A DNA stretch of 64,000 bases from Sphingomonas_E sp042693015 (GCF_042693015.1 NZ_CP170544.1:4650001-4714000); one strand, 5' to 3'; positions 44,001 through 53,050 are shown, counted from the first letter of the stretch. Made by a program: numbers and translations. The notes: generated from the sequence alone by a model not told the origin.

Positions 44001-45827
44001 TCAGTTTCCGAACGGCAGGCCGATGCCGAGCGGGTCCTTCTTCGCGGCCGCCTGCGGCATCGCCGCCTTGCAGCGCTCGGGGATATAGTCGCGCCCCTTC
44101 ACCTGCATGCAGGACGTGTAGGTGGCCTCGGCCGATGCCTGATCCCCGGCGGCGAGATCGCGCTTGATCTCGATGCTCTTGAAATGATCGGGGTCCTTGA
44201 ACTTGTTCACCCCGTCGCCGATCACCGCCTGGGCGCCCGCCGCGTCGCGCGCATTGATCTCCATCTCGGCATAGCTTTCATAAAGCTGGAGATTCTGGAT
44301 GCCCGTGCCGGTGCGGCCCGCATCGAAATAGGTCTGCGCGCCGGTCAGGTTGCCCGCGTCGCGCGCAGACAGGCCGGCGACATAATTGACGAAGGTCGGC
44401 GCGGTGCGCTGGCCTGCGCCGAGTGCGCGCAACTGCTGGTCCGCACCGCCATAATTGCCGTCGAAATAGGTCTGCCGCGCCTGGACATATTTGGCCTTCA
44501 TGGTGGAGGCGCGCTGGAACTCCGTCCGGCCCTTGATCCGCGTCAGCATCGCGCCGGTGTCGATCGGCGGATCGGCGGTTGGATAGCCGGCCTGATAATA
44601 GGCCGCGAGGCCCTTGCGCCGTTCCTCCGGCGGCAGATGGGTGTCGCCGCCGATCGCCTTGGTGACCGAGCCCATATTGGCGAGCAGCGAATTGCCGACC
44701 CCCTTCAACAGGCTGGTCCCCATCCCGCTTACGCCGCCGCCCGAAGCCAGGCTGGCGGCGTTGCCCGGCGTCGCCACCGATTTCAGCGAATCCGCCAGCG
44801 CGTTCTGCAAGGTGTTAGCCGCGGCCGCGCGCTTGTCGCGCGATGCCTTCTCGGTCTCAAACGCCTTTTGCAGCCGTTCGAACACGTTCGCATAAGTGTC
44901 GATGGTCGAGTTGGACGCGATCAGCAGGTCGATCGCCAGCGCGTCGGCCTGATCCTCCTGGTCGCGGTTCCACGATGGCGCGATCACGTCATCCACCGCG
45001 AACTGCAGCGCCTGCGACAATGTCGCCGCGTCACGGCCGGATTTGGCCATGTTGGAACTCGCGTTGGACAATGCACCCGAAGCCGACGTGTTGCGCATCG
45101 AATAAGCGAAGCTGCCGACCTGATAGACCTGCGACATCGCCTTCATGGTGTTCTTGGTGCCGGCGATCGTATCCGCCTTGGTGAAATGGCCGAGCAGCAG
45201 ATGCGCATATTCATGCGCCAGCACGAACAGCACTTCCGAGTCCGATTCCGCGGCTTCCAGCAGCCCCAGCGATACGACGATGGTGTTGTCGGGCAGCGCC
45301 TGCGCCTCATAAGCGTCGCTCGCGCGGAACAGGATCTTGGGCGTGCGTTCCAGCGGCGCATAGGGCCAGGCGGCAGCGAACTTATCGAGGATCGCGCGCA
45401 ATTCCAGCTCGGTCGCGGGCATGGCGAACAGGTCCATGCGCGCCGATCGCGTGTTCATAACCTGGCTCGACAGGCCCAGCGAACTGGCATTGCCGCCGGC
45501 GCCCGATCGCATCTTCTGGTTGTTGGCGCAGACATCGGCCGCGGGCAGCGTCGAGATCAAGGGCGCCTTGGCGACGGAGAATTTGCCCTTGGCCTTCTTG
45601 TCCACCTTCTTCGCCGCGGGCAGCGCGCCGGCCGCCGGCGCCGGGCAGCCGTTCAACGGCACGAAGGCCGGCTCGGGCACGAACACCTGCGGTTCGGGTG
45701 GCGGGCCATCGGGCTTGGCGAGCGCGGCGGCCGCGGGTTTGCGCTTCTTCTTGGGTGCCGCTTCCGCGGCCGGCCCGAGAACGAGCATCGCTATGCCTGC
45801 CATCGCAAGCAGATTCCCGGCTTTCAT
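44001..45827 (-). CDS. Exported M48 metalloprotease
   Basis: A 608-residue protein: signal peptide (MKAGNLLAMAGIAMLVLGPAAEA), a Lys-rich low-complexity stretch, an M48 peptidase domain with the zinc motif H205EYAH209 in LAHEYAHLLLGH and a third ligand E291 in DQEDQADALA, then helical repeats (about residues 400-590) resembling TPRs. M48 enzymes of this type act in envelope quality control (BepA/LoiP style). The long frame upstream of ATG 45827 is not used: the signal peptide begins at that Met, with GAGGGG upstream. It lies 24 bases from the CHAT gene, with which it is likely cotranscribed. Confidence 0.88.
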   Translation of the reverse strand: MKAGNLLAMAGIAMLVLGPAAEAAPKKKRKPAAAALAKPDGPPPEPQVFVPEPAFVPLNGCPAPAAGALPAAKKVDKKAKGKFSVAKAPLISTLPAADVCANNQKMRSGAGGNASSLGLSSQVMNTRSARMDLFAMPATELELRAILDKFAAAWPYAPLERTPKILFRASDAYEAQALPDNTIVVSLGLLEAAESDSEVLFVLAHEYAHLLLGHFTKADTIAGTKNTMKAMSQVYQVGSFAYSMRNTSASGALSNASSNMAKSGRDAATLSQALQFAVDDVIAPSWNRDQEDQADALAIDLLIASNSTIDTYANVFERLQKAFETEKASRDKRAAAANTLQNALADSLKSVATPGNAASLASGGGVSGMGTSLLKGVGNSLLANMGSVTKAIGGDTHLPPEERRKGLAAYYQAGYPTADPPIDTGAMLTRIKGRTEFQRASTMKAKYVQARQTYFDGNYGGADQQLRALGAGQRTAPTFVNYVAGLSARDAGNLTGAQTYFDAGRTGTGIQNLQLYESYAEMEINARDAAGAQAVIGDGVNKFKDPDHFKSIEIKRDLAAGDQASAEATYTSCMQVKGRDYIPERCKAAMPQAAAKKDPLGIGLPFGN

Positions 45828-45868
45828 ATTACCGCCCCTCTCTTCCATGGTCGCCCCGACGGTTGCCG

Positions 45869-46318
45869 CTATTTGCCGCAGCCAAGCCCCAGCGACTGAT
45901 CGAGCCCATCTTCTTCCAGCTTGGCGAATTTCAGCGCGACCTGATCGCACTTCGCCGATTTGATCTGCTTGATGTCGCCCGCATAATCGACGGTCGACAT
46001 GCGCAGCCAAACCTGTTCGCCTTCCAGCATGATCGCGACGAAGCCGGGCTTGACGCCGATGACGCGCGCGCCCTCCGATCCGATAGCGGGCAGCGACGCG
46101 CGCATCAGATCGCGGGTCTTCAGCCCCTCATTGTCGTAGATCGGCAGCGGATCGCGCTTATAGGCTTTCAGCACTGGCCCGGTATAAGGCTGGATCGGCG
46201 TCGAAAGTTCGGTCGCCTTGGGCGCCTTTTCCTTCTTCGCCTCGGCCGGCGAAGCGACGCTCAGGCAGCAGCAGGCCAGTGCCGTCGCTGCAGTGATGAT
46301 CGTCAGCACCCTTGCCAT
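45869..46318 (-). CDS. Small secreted protein, unknown
   Basis: A 149-residue protein with a signal peptide (MARVLTIITAATALACCCLSV to AEA), a Lys-rich segment and a compact domain (YTGPVLKAYKRDPLPIYDNEGLK, GFVAIMLEGEQVWLRMSTVDY). The SH3-like pattern of the last segment (VKPGFVAIMLEGEQVWL) suggests a small beta domain. It ends 41 bases before the M48 gene and is likely the first gene of the CHAT-M48 transcript. No homologue recognised. The 253-base gap to lysR holds AT-rich sequence near 46470-46495 that could be the shared divergent promoter. Confidence 0.75.
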   Translation of the reverse strand: MARVLTIITAATALACCCLSVASPAEAKKEKAPKATELSTPIQPYTGPVLKAYKRDPLPIYDNEGLKTRDLMRASLPAIGSEGARVIGVKPGFVAIMLEGEQVWLRMSTVDYAGDIKQIKSAKCDQVALKFAKLEEDGLDQSLGLGCGK

Positions 46319-46571
46319 GGCCGATCCGCTTTCGAACGCTTTACTACCGGGAACGATGCTGGCCCCACGCCGGAATCGCATTCCTTCGATACGGAGGATC
46401 GTCCCATTTGGTTGCACAGACAAGCGTGACATGACGAAGCTGCGCGATCCAGCGACGAAGTCGTATTTCGGATAATATCTTGGATATTTAGCAGGAAGTC
46501 CCGTGCGCCGCTTTGCCGCGGAGGCTGTGCTTGCCTATAAGGCGGCCAACATTTTCGGCGCGGACGGGGCC

Positions 46572-47462
46572 ATGCTCGATCTCAAATCGCTCGTCTATTT
46601 CATCGCCGTTGCCGAAGACCTTCACTTCAGCCGCGCGGCCGATCGGCTGCATGTCGCCCAATCCGCGCTCAGCGTCCGCATCCGCCAGCTCGAAGATCGG
46701 CTCGGTGCGCGTTTGTTTGCGCGTTCGAAGCGATCGGCGGTGCGGCTGACGCAGGCGGGCGAGCTGTTCCTTGCCGAGGCGCGTCGCGTCGTCCAGGCGG
46801 CGGAGCAGGCGGAGAGCGTCGGCCGGCGCGCGGGGCAGGGTGAGGTTGGCCATGTCGCGATCGGCTTTGTCGCGTCGGCCGTCTTTTCCGGTCTGCTGCC
46901 CGGCCTGCTGCGCCGCTTCCGCGGCATGCATCCCGATGTCGAGGTCGAGATCAGCGAAATGGAGACGCCGCGCCAGTTCGCGATGATCGAGGACGGGCTG
47001 ATCGACATCGGCATCGTCCGCGCGCGCAGCGATCCGCCCGCGGGCGTGAAGCTCCACGTCCTCCGGCGCGAGAAGATGCATGTGCTGCTCCCCGCGGATC
47101 ATCCCCTCGCCGCGGCCGACCGCATCGCCCTCAACGAGCTTTCCCGCGAAACGCTGATCTCCCCGCATTTCGATGCGCTCACCGGTTTCGGCAACATGCT
47201 TGCCCGCCTCTCCGGCCGCGACGGCTTCGCGCCCGCGGCGATCCGCCCGGTGCGCGATTTCCTCACCGTCGTCGGGCTGGTCGGCGGCGGCTATGGCGTG
47301 GCACTGGTGCCTGATGCGGTGCGCCGCCTGGCCGGCGACGATGTGGTGATGCGGCCGCTCGACGGCGCCGATGATCTCGAAGCGCCGCTCTCGCTCGCTT
47401 ACGCCGACCGCCAGCCCGGCCCGGCGGTGGCGGCATTTCTGGAATGTGCGCGGGCGGATTAA
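46572..47462 (+). CDS. LysR-family transcriptional regulator
   Basis: A 296-residue regulator: N-terminal winged helix (MLDLKSLVYFIAVAEDLHFS, RAADRLHVAQSALSVRIRQLEDRLGARLFARSKR as read) and a C-terminal periplasmic-binding-like effector domain (VGHVAIGFVASAVFSGLLPGLLRRF). It is divergent from the CHAT operon, so it may control that; convergent with the BLUF and glutarate genes. The effector cannot be read. The start at 46572 gives the usual LysR N-terminus; upstream codons look non-coding. Confidence 0.92.
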   Translation: MLDLKSLVYFIAVAEDLHFSRAADRLHVAQSALSVRIRQLEDRLGARLFARSKRSAVRLTQAGELFLAEARRVVQAAEQAESVGRRAGQGEVGHVAIGFVASAVFSGLLPGLLRRFRGMHPDVEVEISEMETPRQFAMIEDGLIDIGIVRARSDPPAGVKLHVLRREKMHVLLPADHPLAAADRIALNELSRETLISPHFDALTGFGNMLARLSGRDGFAPAAIRPVRDFLTVVGLVGGGYGVALVPDAVRRLAGDDVVMRPLDGADDLEAPLSLAYADRQPGPAVAAFLECARAD

Positions 47463-47463
47463 T

Positions 47464-47604
47464 CTCCCCTCCCTGGAAGGGAGGGTTGGGGGTGGGTGGC
47501 GAGCGGAGCGAGCTTCTTCGGGTGCAGCGTAGAGCTTCGCCGACGGGCATCGAGCCCGCCGGCTGCGCGACCCACCCCCGCCCCCTCCCTTCCAGGGAGG
47601 GGAG
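47464..47604. repeat. Long inverted palindromic repeat between convergent genes
   Basis: A left arm of about 36 bases (47464-47499) and a right arm (47568-47604) are inverted copies: both contain CCCTCCCTGGAAGGGAGGG or its complement plus a GGGGTGGG run. The arms can pair over 69 bases of spacer. It sits between the stops of lysR and the BLUF gene and may act as a bidirectional terminator. No gene is seen here. Confidence 0.75.
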
Positions 47605-47615
47605 AAAATGCCCCC

Positions 47616-48029
47616 TCAGGCCGCCGTATCCGCCATCGCATCCGCCATGCGCAGGATCAGTTCGCGCACTGCGGGCGTGGTATCCTCCGGCAGCAACTGA
47701 CCGATCTCGCGCCGCGCGGCGCCATAGCCGGGGGAGACGCGGAACAATTCCATCGACCAGTCGGCGAAGGATCGCGCATCGATCGCGCGCTCATCGCGCA
47801 CCTCGATTGCCGAATGGCGCGGATCGTGCCTCAGCCGCGCCATCAAGTCGTCGACGGCCGCTTCCACGCCTTCGACGATCTGGAGGAAACGGACGCCGTC
47901 GAACAGCAGCAGGCCGGTGATGCCGTCGAGCGCGTTCAGGTGCCGCGCCGCCTGGTAAATCTCGTTGACGTCCGTGTCGTCCAGGTCGAGCCGCGCGCGG
48001 CTCGTATAGGTCATGCTCTTTAGTTGCAT
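47616..48029 (-). CDS. BLUF-domain blue-light sensor
   Basis: A 137-residue single-domain BLUF photoreceptor that binds FAD. Key residues are visible: Y8 in SMTYTS, N32 in ARHLNALDGITGLLLFDGVRFLQ, Q50 in FLQIVEGVEAAV, and W91/M93 in FADWSMELF, matching the Tyr/Asn/Gln/Trp/Met set of AppA and PixD. No output domain is attached. AGGAGAG precedes ATG at 48029. The open frame upstream belongs to no protein. It is 79 bases downstream of the CoA-transferase gene in the same orientation, so cotranscription with the glutarate genes is possible but not shown. Confidence 0.93.
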   Translation of the reverse strand: MQLKSMTYTSRARLDLDDTDVNEIYQAARHLNALDGITGLLLFDGVRFLQIVEGVEAAVDDLMARLRHDPRHSAIEVRDERAIDARSFADWSMELFRVSPGYGAARREIGQLLPEDTTPAVRELILRMADAMADTAA

Positions 48030-48108
48030 ATCGCTCTCCTGCCGGAAGCCTATCAACCGGCTGGCAGCCGCGCTTTGCGCTCGATCAAGTTTCGGCAGCG
48101 AAATATGA

Positions 48109-49230
48109 TTATTTTGGCAAGGCGGGTGACGGCGTGCCGAGGGCAAGCTCCGCATCCGAAAAGCGGATCGGCGTGCGCACGCCGGGAATGAGTGGGGTGC
48201 CATCCCCGCGATCCATCGCCAGCGCCATTTGCCGATGCAGGATCTGCGGATCGGCGAAGGCCTGCGCCACAGTGTTGATCGGTCCCGCCGGCACGCCCGC
48301 TTCCTCCAGCTTCGCCAGCAGCGCATCGCGCTCCCAGCGCTTGGTCGCCGCACCCACCAGCGCGCTCAGGTCCGCGCGATGCGCCACGCGCTCCGCGTTC
48401 GACGCAAAGCGCGCATCCTCGGCAATCCCGGCGATCTCGCAGAAGCGGCGGAACTGGCCGTCATTGCCGACCGCGAGGATGAACCAGCCGTCGCTGGTCG
48501 GGAACACCTCATAAGGCGCGATATTGGGGTGGGCATTGCCCAGCCGCGTTGGCGCCGTGCCCGACACCAGATAATTCAACGCCTGATTGGCGAGCACGCC
48601 CACCATCACGTCATAGAGCGCCATATCGACCTGCTGGCCGCGCCCCGTCACCTCCCGCTGCGCCAGCGCCGCCTGGATGCCGATCACGCCATAGAGGCCG
48701 GTGATGATGTCGGCGAGCGCCACGCCGATCTTCTGCGGCTGGCCTGCCGGATCGCCGGTCAGGTCCATCATCCCGCTCATCCCCTGGATGATGAAGTCAT
48801 AGCCCGCACGCGGCGCATAAGGGCCGTCCTGCCCGAAGCCGGTGATCGAGCAGTAGACGAGCCGCGGGTTGATCGCCGACAGGCTTGCATAATCCAGCCC
48901 ATATTTGGCGAGCCCGCCGACCTTGAAATTCTCGATCAGCACGTCGGCGTCCGCCGCCAGCCGCTTCACCTCCGCCTGGCCTTCCGGCGTGGTGAAATCG
49001 ATGACCACCGATCTCTTGCCGCGGTTGGTCGCGTGGAAATAAGCGGCGTCGTGGCTGCCGTCGGCATTCGCGATGAAGGGCGGGCCCCAGCGGCGCGTAT
49101 CGTCGCCGGCCGGGGCCTCCACTTTGATCACCTCGGCGCCGAGATCGGCCAAGGTCTGGCCGATCCACGGCCCGGCGAGGATGCGCGCGAGCTCGACGAC
49201 CTTGAGCCCGGCGAGCGGCGCGCCAGCCAT
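48109..49230 (-). CDS. CaiB/BaiF-type CoA-transferase (glutarate CoA-transferase candidate)
   Basis: A 373-residue class III CoA-transferase. Seen: LKVVELARILAGPWIGQTLADLGAEVIKVE near the start, DDTRRWGPPF, KRSVVIDFTTPEGQAEVKRL, and GYDFIIQGMSGMMDLTGDPAGQPQKIG with the catalytic Asp region. Its stop lies 79 bases before the BLUF gene; its start is coupled to the upstream glutaryl-CoA dehydrogenase (TGATG), so the natural substrate is likely glutarate, with succinyl-CoA or acetyl-CoA as donor. That is an inference from context. Confidence 0.88.
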   Translation of the reverse strand: MAGAPLAGLKVVELARILAGPWIGQTLADLGAEVIKVEAPAGDDTRRWGPPFIANADGSHDAAYFHATNRGKRSVVIDFTTPEGQAEVKRLAADADVLIENFKVGGLAKYGLDYASLSAINPRLVYCSITGFGQDGPYAPRAGYDFIIQGMSGMMDLTGDPAGQPQKIGVALADIITGLYGVIGIQAALAQREVTGRGQQVDMALYDVMVGVLANQALNYLVSGTAPTRLGNAHPNIAPYEVFPTSDGWFILAVGNDGQFRRFCEIAGIAEDARFASNAERVAHRADLSALVGAATKRWERDALLAKLEEAGVPAGPINTVAQAFADPQILHRQMALAMDRGDGTPLIPGVRTPIRFSDAELALGTPSPALPK

Positions 49231-50414
49231 CAGAAGGCCGGGATATCGGTGATGGCGCGGCCGATGATCAGTGCATGCACGTCATGCGCGCCCTCATAGG
49301 TGTTCACCGTTTCCAGGTTCATCGCGTGGCGCATCACCTGATATTCGCCGGAAATGCCGTTGCCGCCGTGCATGTCGCGGGCTTGCCGTGCGATATCGAG
49401 CGCCTTGCCGACATTGTTGCGCTTGACGATCGAGACCATCTCCGGCGCGAAGCGGCCCTCGTCCATCAACCGCCCGACACGAAGCGATGCCTGCAAACCG
49501 AGCGCGATGTCGCTCATCATGTCGGCCAGCTTCTTCTGGTAGAGCTGGGTCGCGGCGAGCGGCCGGCCGAACTGCTTGCGATCGAGGCCATATTGGCGCG
49601 CGGCGTGCAGGCAGAATTCCGCCGCGCCCAGCGAGCCCCACGAAATGCCGTAACGCGCGCGGTTGAGGCAGCCGAACGGCCCCTTCAGCCCCTCGACGTT
49701 CGGCAGCAGCGCATCCTCGCCGACCTCGACATCATCGAACACCAGCATGCCGGTTATCGAGGCGCGCAGCGAAAGCTTGCCTTCGATCTTGGGCGCGGAC
49801 AGCCCCTTGGTCCCCTTGTCGAGCACGAAGCCGCGGATCGCGCCACCATGCGCGTCGGACTTCGCCCAGATCACGAACACGTCGGCGATCGGCGAGTTGG
49901 AGATCCAGGTCTTCGATCCGGTGATGCGATAGCCGCCGTCGATCTTCTCGGCCCGCGTGCGCATGCCGGCGGGGTCGGAACCCGCATCCGGCTCGGTCAG
50001 GCCGAAGCAGCCGATCCATTCGCCGGTCGCGAGCTTGGGCAGATATTTCTGCTTCTGCGCCTCCGAACCATAAGCATAGATCGGATACATCACGAGCGAG
50101 GACTGCACCGACATCATCGAACGGTAGCCGGAGTCCACCCGCTCCACTTCGCGCGCGACGAGGCCATAAGCGACATAGGATGCGCCGACGCCGCCATATT
50201 CGCCGGGAATGGTGACGCCGAGCAGGCCGAGCGCGCCCATCTCGCGGAAGATTTCGGGGTCGGTCACCTCATTGGCGAACGCCTCGATCACACGCGGCTG
50301 CAATTTGTCCTGCGCATAGGCCCGCGCGGTGTCGCGGATCATCCGCTCATCCTCGGTCAGCTGGTCGTCCAGCAGGAAAGGATCCGCCCAGTCGAACTTG
50401 CCCATGCCAGCCAT
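49230..50414 (-). CDS. Glutaryl-CoA dehydrogenase
   Basis: A 394-residue acyl-CoA dehydrogenase of the glutaryl-CoA type, which oxidises and decarboxylates glutaryl-CoA to crotonyl-CoA. Seen: FDWADPFLLDDQLTEDERMIRDTARAYAQDKL (as read), the LGLLGVTIPGEYGG segment, CFGLTEPDAGSDPAGM, KTWISNSPIADVFVIWAK, the ARYGISWGSLGAAEFCLHAA segment, and the catalytic Glu region NTYEGAHDVHALIIGRAIT. Used in lysine and tryptophan breakdown. Start 50414 (MAGMGKFDW) chosen; GAGAGG lies upstream. Confidence 0.93.
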   Translation of the reverse strand: MAGMGKFDWADPFLLDDQLTEDERMIRDTARAYAQDKLQPRVIEAFANEVTDPEIFREMGALGLLGVTIPGEYGGVGASYVAYGLVAREVERVDSGYRSMMSVQSSLVMYPIYAYGSEAQKQKYLPKLATGEWIGCFGLTEPDAGSDPAGMRTRAEKIDGGYRITGSKTWISNSPIADVFVIWAKSDAHGGAIRGFVLDKGTKGLSAPKIEGKLSLRASITGMLVFDDVEVGEDALLPNVEGLKGPFGCLNRARYGISWGSLGAAEFCLHAARQYGLDRKQFGRPLAATQLYQKKLADMMSDIALGLQASLRVGRLMDEGRFAPEMVSIVKRNNVGKALDIARQARDMHGGNGISGEYQVMRHAMNLETVNTYEGAHDVHALIIGRAITDIPAF

Positions 50415-50530
50415 AATCGCCTTGCCTCTCGTCGGAATTGGTTCGGCGCCATTGTCCGCCGCGATCCTCATCGCGCCAATAGCGATTTCAGCAATTTTGA
50501 AATCGAAATGCGATCAATCACTCGCCCAAA

Positions 50531-50560
50531 CAAAAAGGGCGCGCCGCAAGCAGCGCGCCC
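50531..50560 (-). terminator. Rho-independent terminator of the first TonB receptor
   Basis: GGGCGCGC (50537-50544) pairs with GCGCGCCC (50553-50560) around an 8-base loop. On the minus strand it is followed by five T residues. It lies 23 bases after the stop at 50583. Confidence 0.85.
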
Positions 50561-50582
50561 ATGATCGGCCGGGGGGCCGAGT

Positions 50583-52889
50583 TCAGAAGTCGAAATTCAC
50601 GTCCACGCCGAAGCTCTGCGGTTCGCCATAGACGTTGCCGGCGAAGCCCAGGCCGCCAAAGTCGATGCCGTGGACGCGGTATTTCTTGTCAAAGAGATTC
50701 TTGCCCCACACGGCGATCGATGCCTCGTTGGAGCCGAGCTTCACCTTGGAAAGCGTGATGCGCCCGTCGAACAGACCGCGCCCGCCCGCCTTGATCTCCT
50801 CGTTGAACGGCGTGCCGATCGTGCTCGGGAAGAAATAGACGCCGCTGCGATAATTATAATCCATGCGGAAGGCGAGCTGGCCGAAATCGAATTCCGGCAC
50901 CGTATATTGCGCCATCGCATTGGCGGTCCACTTTGCCGAATATGGGAAGTGGGCGGTGTCGGACACGTCGACAAGCTGGTTCGTCACCGGATCGAGCAGC
51001 AGGAACTCCTTATATTTGCGGTGGAGATAGCCGAACGACCCGCCGAGCAGCAGCCCGTCAGTGGGGGCCACCTGCATCTCGCCTTCGAGGCCGTAATATT
51101 GGGCCTTGCCGGCGTTCACCGTGTTGCTCGCCGCGCCGCCGGTGCCGGACACGAACTGGTTGATCTGCAGATCCTTGTGGTCGGTGTAGAAGGCCGCAAG
51201 GTTCAGCCGGAGCCGCCGATCCCACAGTTCCGATTTCAGGCCGAGCTCGAAATTGGTGAGATCTTCCGGCTTGAAGCTGTTGCTGCCCAGCGAACGGGCA
51301 TTGAAGCCGCCAGCCTTGTAGCCCGTGGCGATCCGGCCATAGGCAAGGATGTCGTCGGTCGCCTGATAGTTGAGCGAGACGGCCCAGTTGACGCGATCGA
51401 ACTTCGCCGGATCGGGGGAGCGTACGACCGGCGCCGTCTGGGTCAGCGTCTTCTTGTCCTCGGTATAGCGGATACCGGCGATCAGGCTCAGTTGATCGGT
51501 AAAGCGGTAGGTGCCCTGCGCGAAGCCTGCCACCGATTCAGATTTATGCTTGTAGATCAAAGGTGTGGACAGTGGCACGCCGAACGGCGGGTTGGGCGGG
51601 AAGGTGAGGACGAGCAGTGGGAATTGCTGGTTGGCCTCGAAGCTCTTCTCGTCGAAATAGAAGAAGCCCACCACATAATCGAAGCTGTCGCCGATCTGGC
51701 CGAGCAGGTTGAATTCCTGCGTCCACTGGTGCTGGCCGCGATCGTTGCTCGACGTGAACAGGCTGACCGGCCGCACGCCCAGCGGGATGAAGGGATTGCC
51801 CGGACCGAGGATCGCCGGACTCACCTGGAAGCCCAATATGCCGCCCTGGCCGTCCAGTTCGTCGCCGCGATCGACATTGTGCCAGTCGCGATAGCCGGTC
51901 AGCGACCGCAGCGTGGTGTTCTCGCCGATATCCCATTCGAGCGTCAGCGTGTGGCCATAGACGCGGTCGGTCAGCAGCCCGTCATCGTCGGCGATCACGT
52001 CCTTCAACCGCTTGGTCGAGATCAAAGGTGGGTTGCCGCCAAAGAAGGGCGAGCTGTTGAGATAGGCCAGCACGTCCGGCCGCATCACCGTCGCCTGGAA
52101 GAAGGGCGCGAAGCTCTCGCGATGATTATAGTCGAAGGCATAATCCGCGCGGAACGCGCCGCCCTTGTCAAAGCGCACCGCCGCGCGCAGCGCGTCGATG
52201 TTGAGTGCGCCGGGGTCCTCGTCGCCGGGTGCGGTCGTGTCGTTGACATAACCGTCCTGCTCGCGGTGGACGTAGGACAGTTTCAGCTTGATCCCGCTGT
52301 CGCCGAATTCGCCGCTGTCGACCGATCCGCGGGCTTGCCACTGGTTGAAGCTGCCATAGCTGAATTTCAACGAGCCGCCGAACTCGTCGGCGGGTTTGGC
52401 GGTGATCAGGTTGACCGCGCCGCCGATCGTGTTGCGGCCGTAAAGCGTGCCTTGCGGCCCGCGCAGCACTTCGATGCGCTCCAGATCGACCAGATCGAAC
52501 ACTGCGCCGGTCGATCGACCGAGGACGATGCCGTCGACATAGAGGCTGACGGGCGCGTCGGCGGTGAGGATCGGTTCGCCATTGCCGACGCCGCGGATGA
52601 AGATCGTCGTGTTGGAGGAGGATGCCGGCGCCGTGGTGACGGTGATGCTTGGCGCGATCGCGGTCAGGTTGCTGACGTCGGTGATGCCGCGCGCCTCGAT
52701 CGTATCGGCGGTTACCGCGCTCACCGCCAGAGGCGTATCCTGCAGTCTTTCTTCCCTTTTTTGGGCAGTAACGACGATTTCTTCCAGTCCCCCGCCAGTT
52801 GTTGCGCTGTCCTGTGCAAGGGCCGGGAAAGCAACTATCCCACTGGAAACAAAGGCTCCGCAGCATAGCGCGGCACGCATGCTTTGCAT
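50583..52889 (-). CDS. TonB-dependent outer membrane receptor (tandem copy 1)
   Basis: A 768-residue outer membrane receptor: signal peptide ending ALAQ, TonB-box-like EEIVVTAQKREERLQDTP, a plug domain (PLAVSAVTADTIEARGITDVSNLTAIAP to LYGRNTIGGAVNLIT) and a 22-strand barrel ending in the C-terminal DVNFDF with final Phe. These import iron-siderophores, cobalamin or plant-derived compounds; no ligand can be read. It has long stretches identical to the neighbouring receptor. ATG at 52889 with GGAGG upstream. Confidence 0.95.
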   Translation of the reverse strand: MQSMRAALCCGAFVSSGIVAFPALAQDSATTGGGLEEIVVTAQKREERLQDTPLAVSAVTADTIEARGITDVSNLTAIAPSITVTTAPASSSNTTIFIRGVGNGEPILTADAPVSLYVDGIVLGRSTGAVFDLVDLERIEVLRGPQGTLYGRNTIGGAVNLITAKPADEFGGSLKFSYGSFNQWQARGSVDSGEFGDSGIKLKLSYVHREQDGYVNDTTAPGDEDPGALNIDALRAAVRFDKGGAFRADYAFDYNHRESFAPFFQATVMRPDVLAYLNSSPFFGGNPPLISTKRLKDVIADDDGLLTDRVYGHTLTLEWDIGENTTLRSLTGYRDWHNVDRGDELDGQGGILGFQVSPAILGPGNPFIPLGVRPVSLFTSSNDRGQHQWTQEFNLLGQIGDSFDYVVGFFYFDEKSFEANQQFPLLVLTFPPNPPFGVPLSTPLIYKHKSESVAGFAQGTYRFTDQLSLIAGIRYTEDKKTLTQTAPVVRSPDPAKFDRVNWAVSLNYQATDDILAYGRIATGYKAGGFNARSLGSNSFKPEDLTNFELGLKSELWDRRLRLNLAAFYTDHKDLQINQFVSGTGGAASNTVNAGKAQYYGLEGEMQVAPTDGLLLGGSFGYLHRKYKEFLLLDPVTNQLVDVSDTAHFPYSAKWTANAMAQYTVPEFDFGQLAFRMDYNYRSGVYFFPSTIGTPFNEEIKAGGRGLFDGRITLSKVKLGSNEASIAVWGKNLFDKKYRVHGIDFGGLGFAGNVYGEPQSFGVDVNFDF

Positions 52890-52907
52890 TCAATCCTCCC
52901 CATTTAT

Positions 52908-52925
52908 ATTGCGCAAACGCTTATT
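52908..52925 (-). promoter_or_regulatory. Shared leader motif of TonB receptor copy 1
   Basis: The sequence GCGCAAACGCTT (minus strand AAGCGTTTGCGC) sits about 22 bases before the start. A very similar motif (GCGCAAAGCGCTT) precedes the tandem copy at 55426-55438. The Shine-Dalgarno region GGGAGGATTGAATGCAAA is also shared. A common operator is possible. Confidence 0.45.
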
Positions 52926-53050
52926 TTTATGGGTGTGAGATTGATTTATGCGGAATACGAAAACAAGTGCCCTACGCCAAGGTAGGACCGCTTTGGCCGG
53001 ATTGTTGCGCAGGCGTCACACTGCCTTCTAACAACCGGAATTTGCGGCAA

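Noticed and set aside
43674..45899. Open frame of about 740 codons antisense to the CHAT and M48 genes
   Set aside because: Spans two real genes on the other strand and has Arg/Gly-rich, domain-free sequence.
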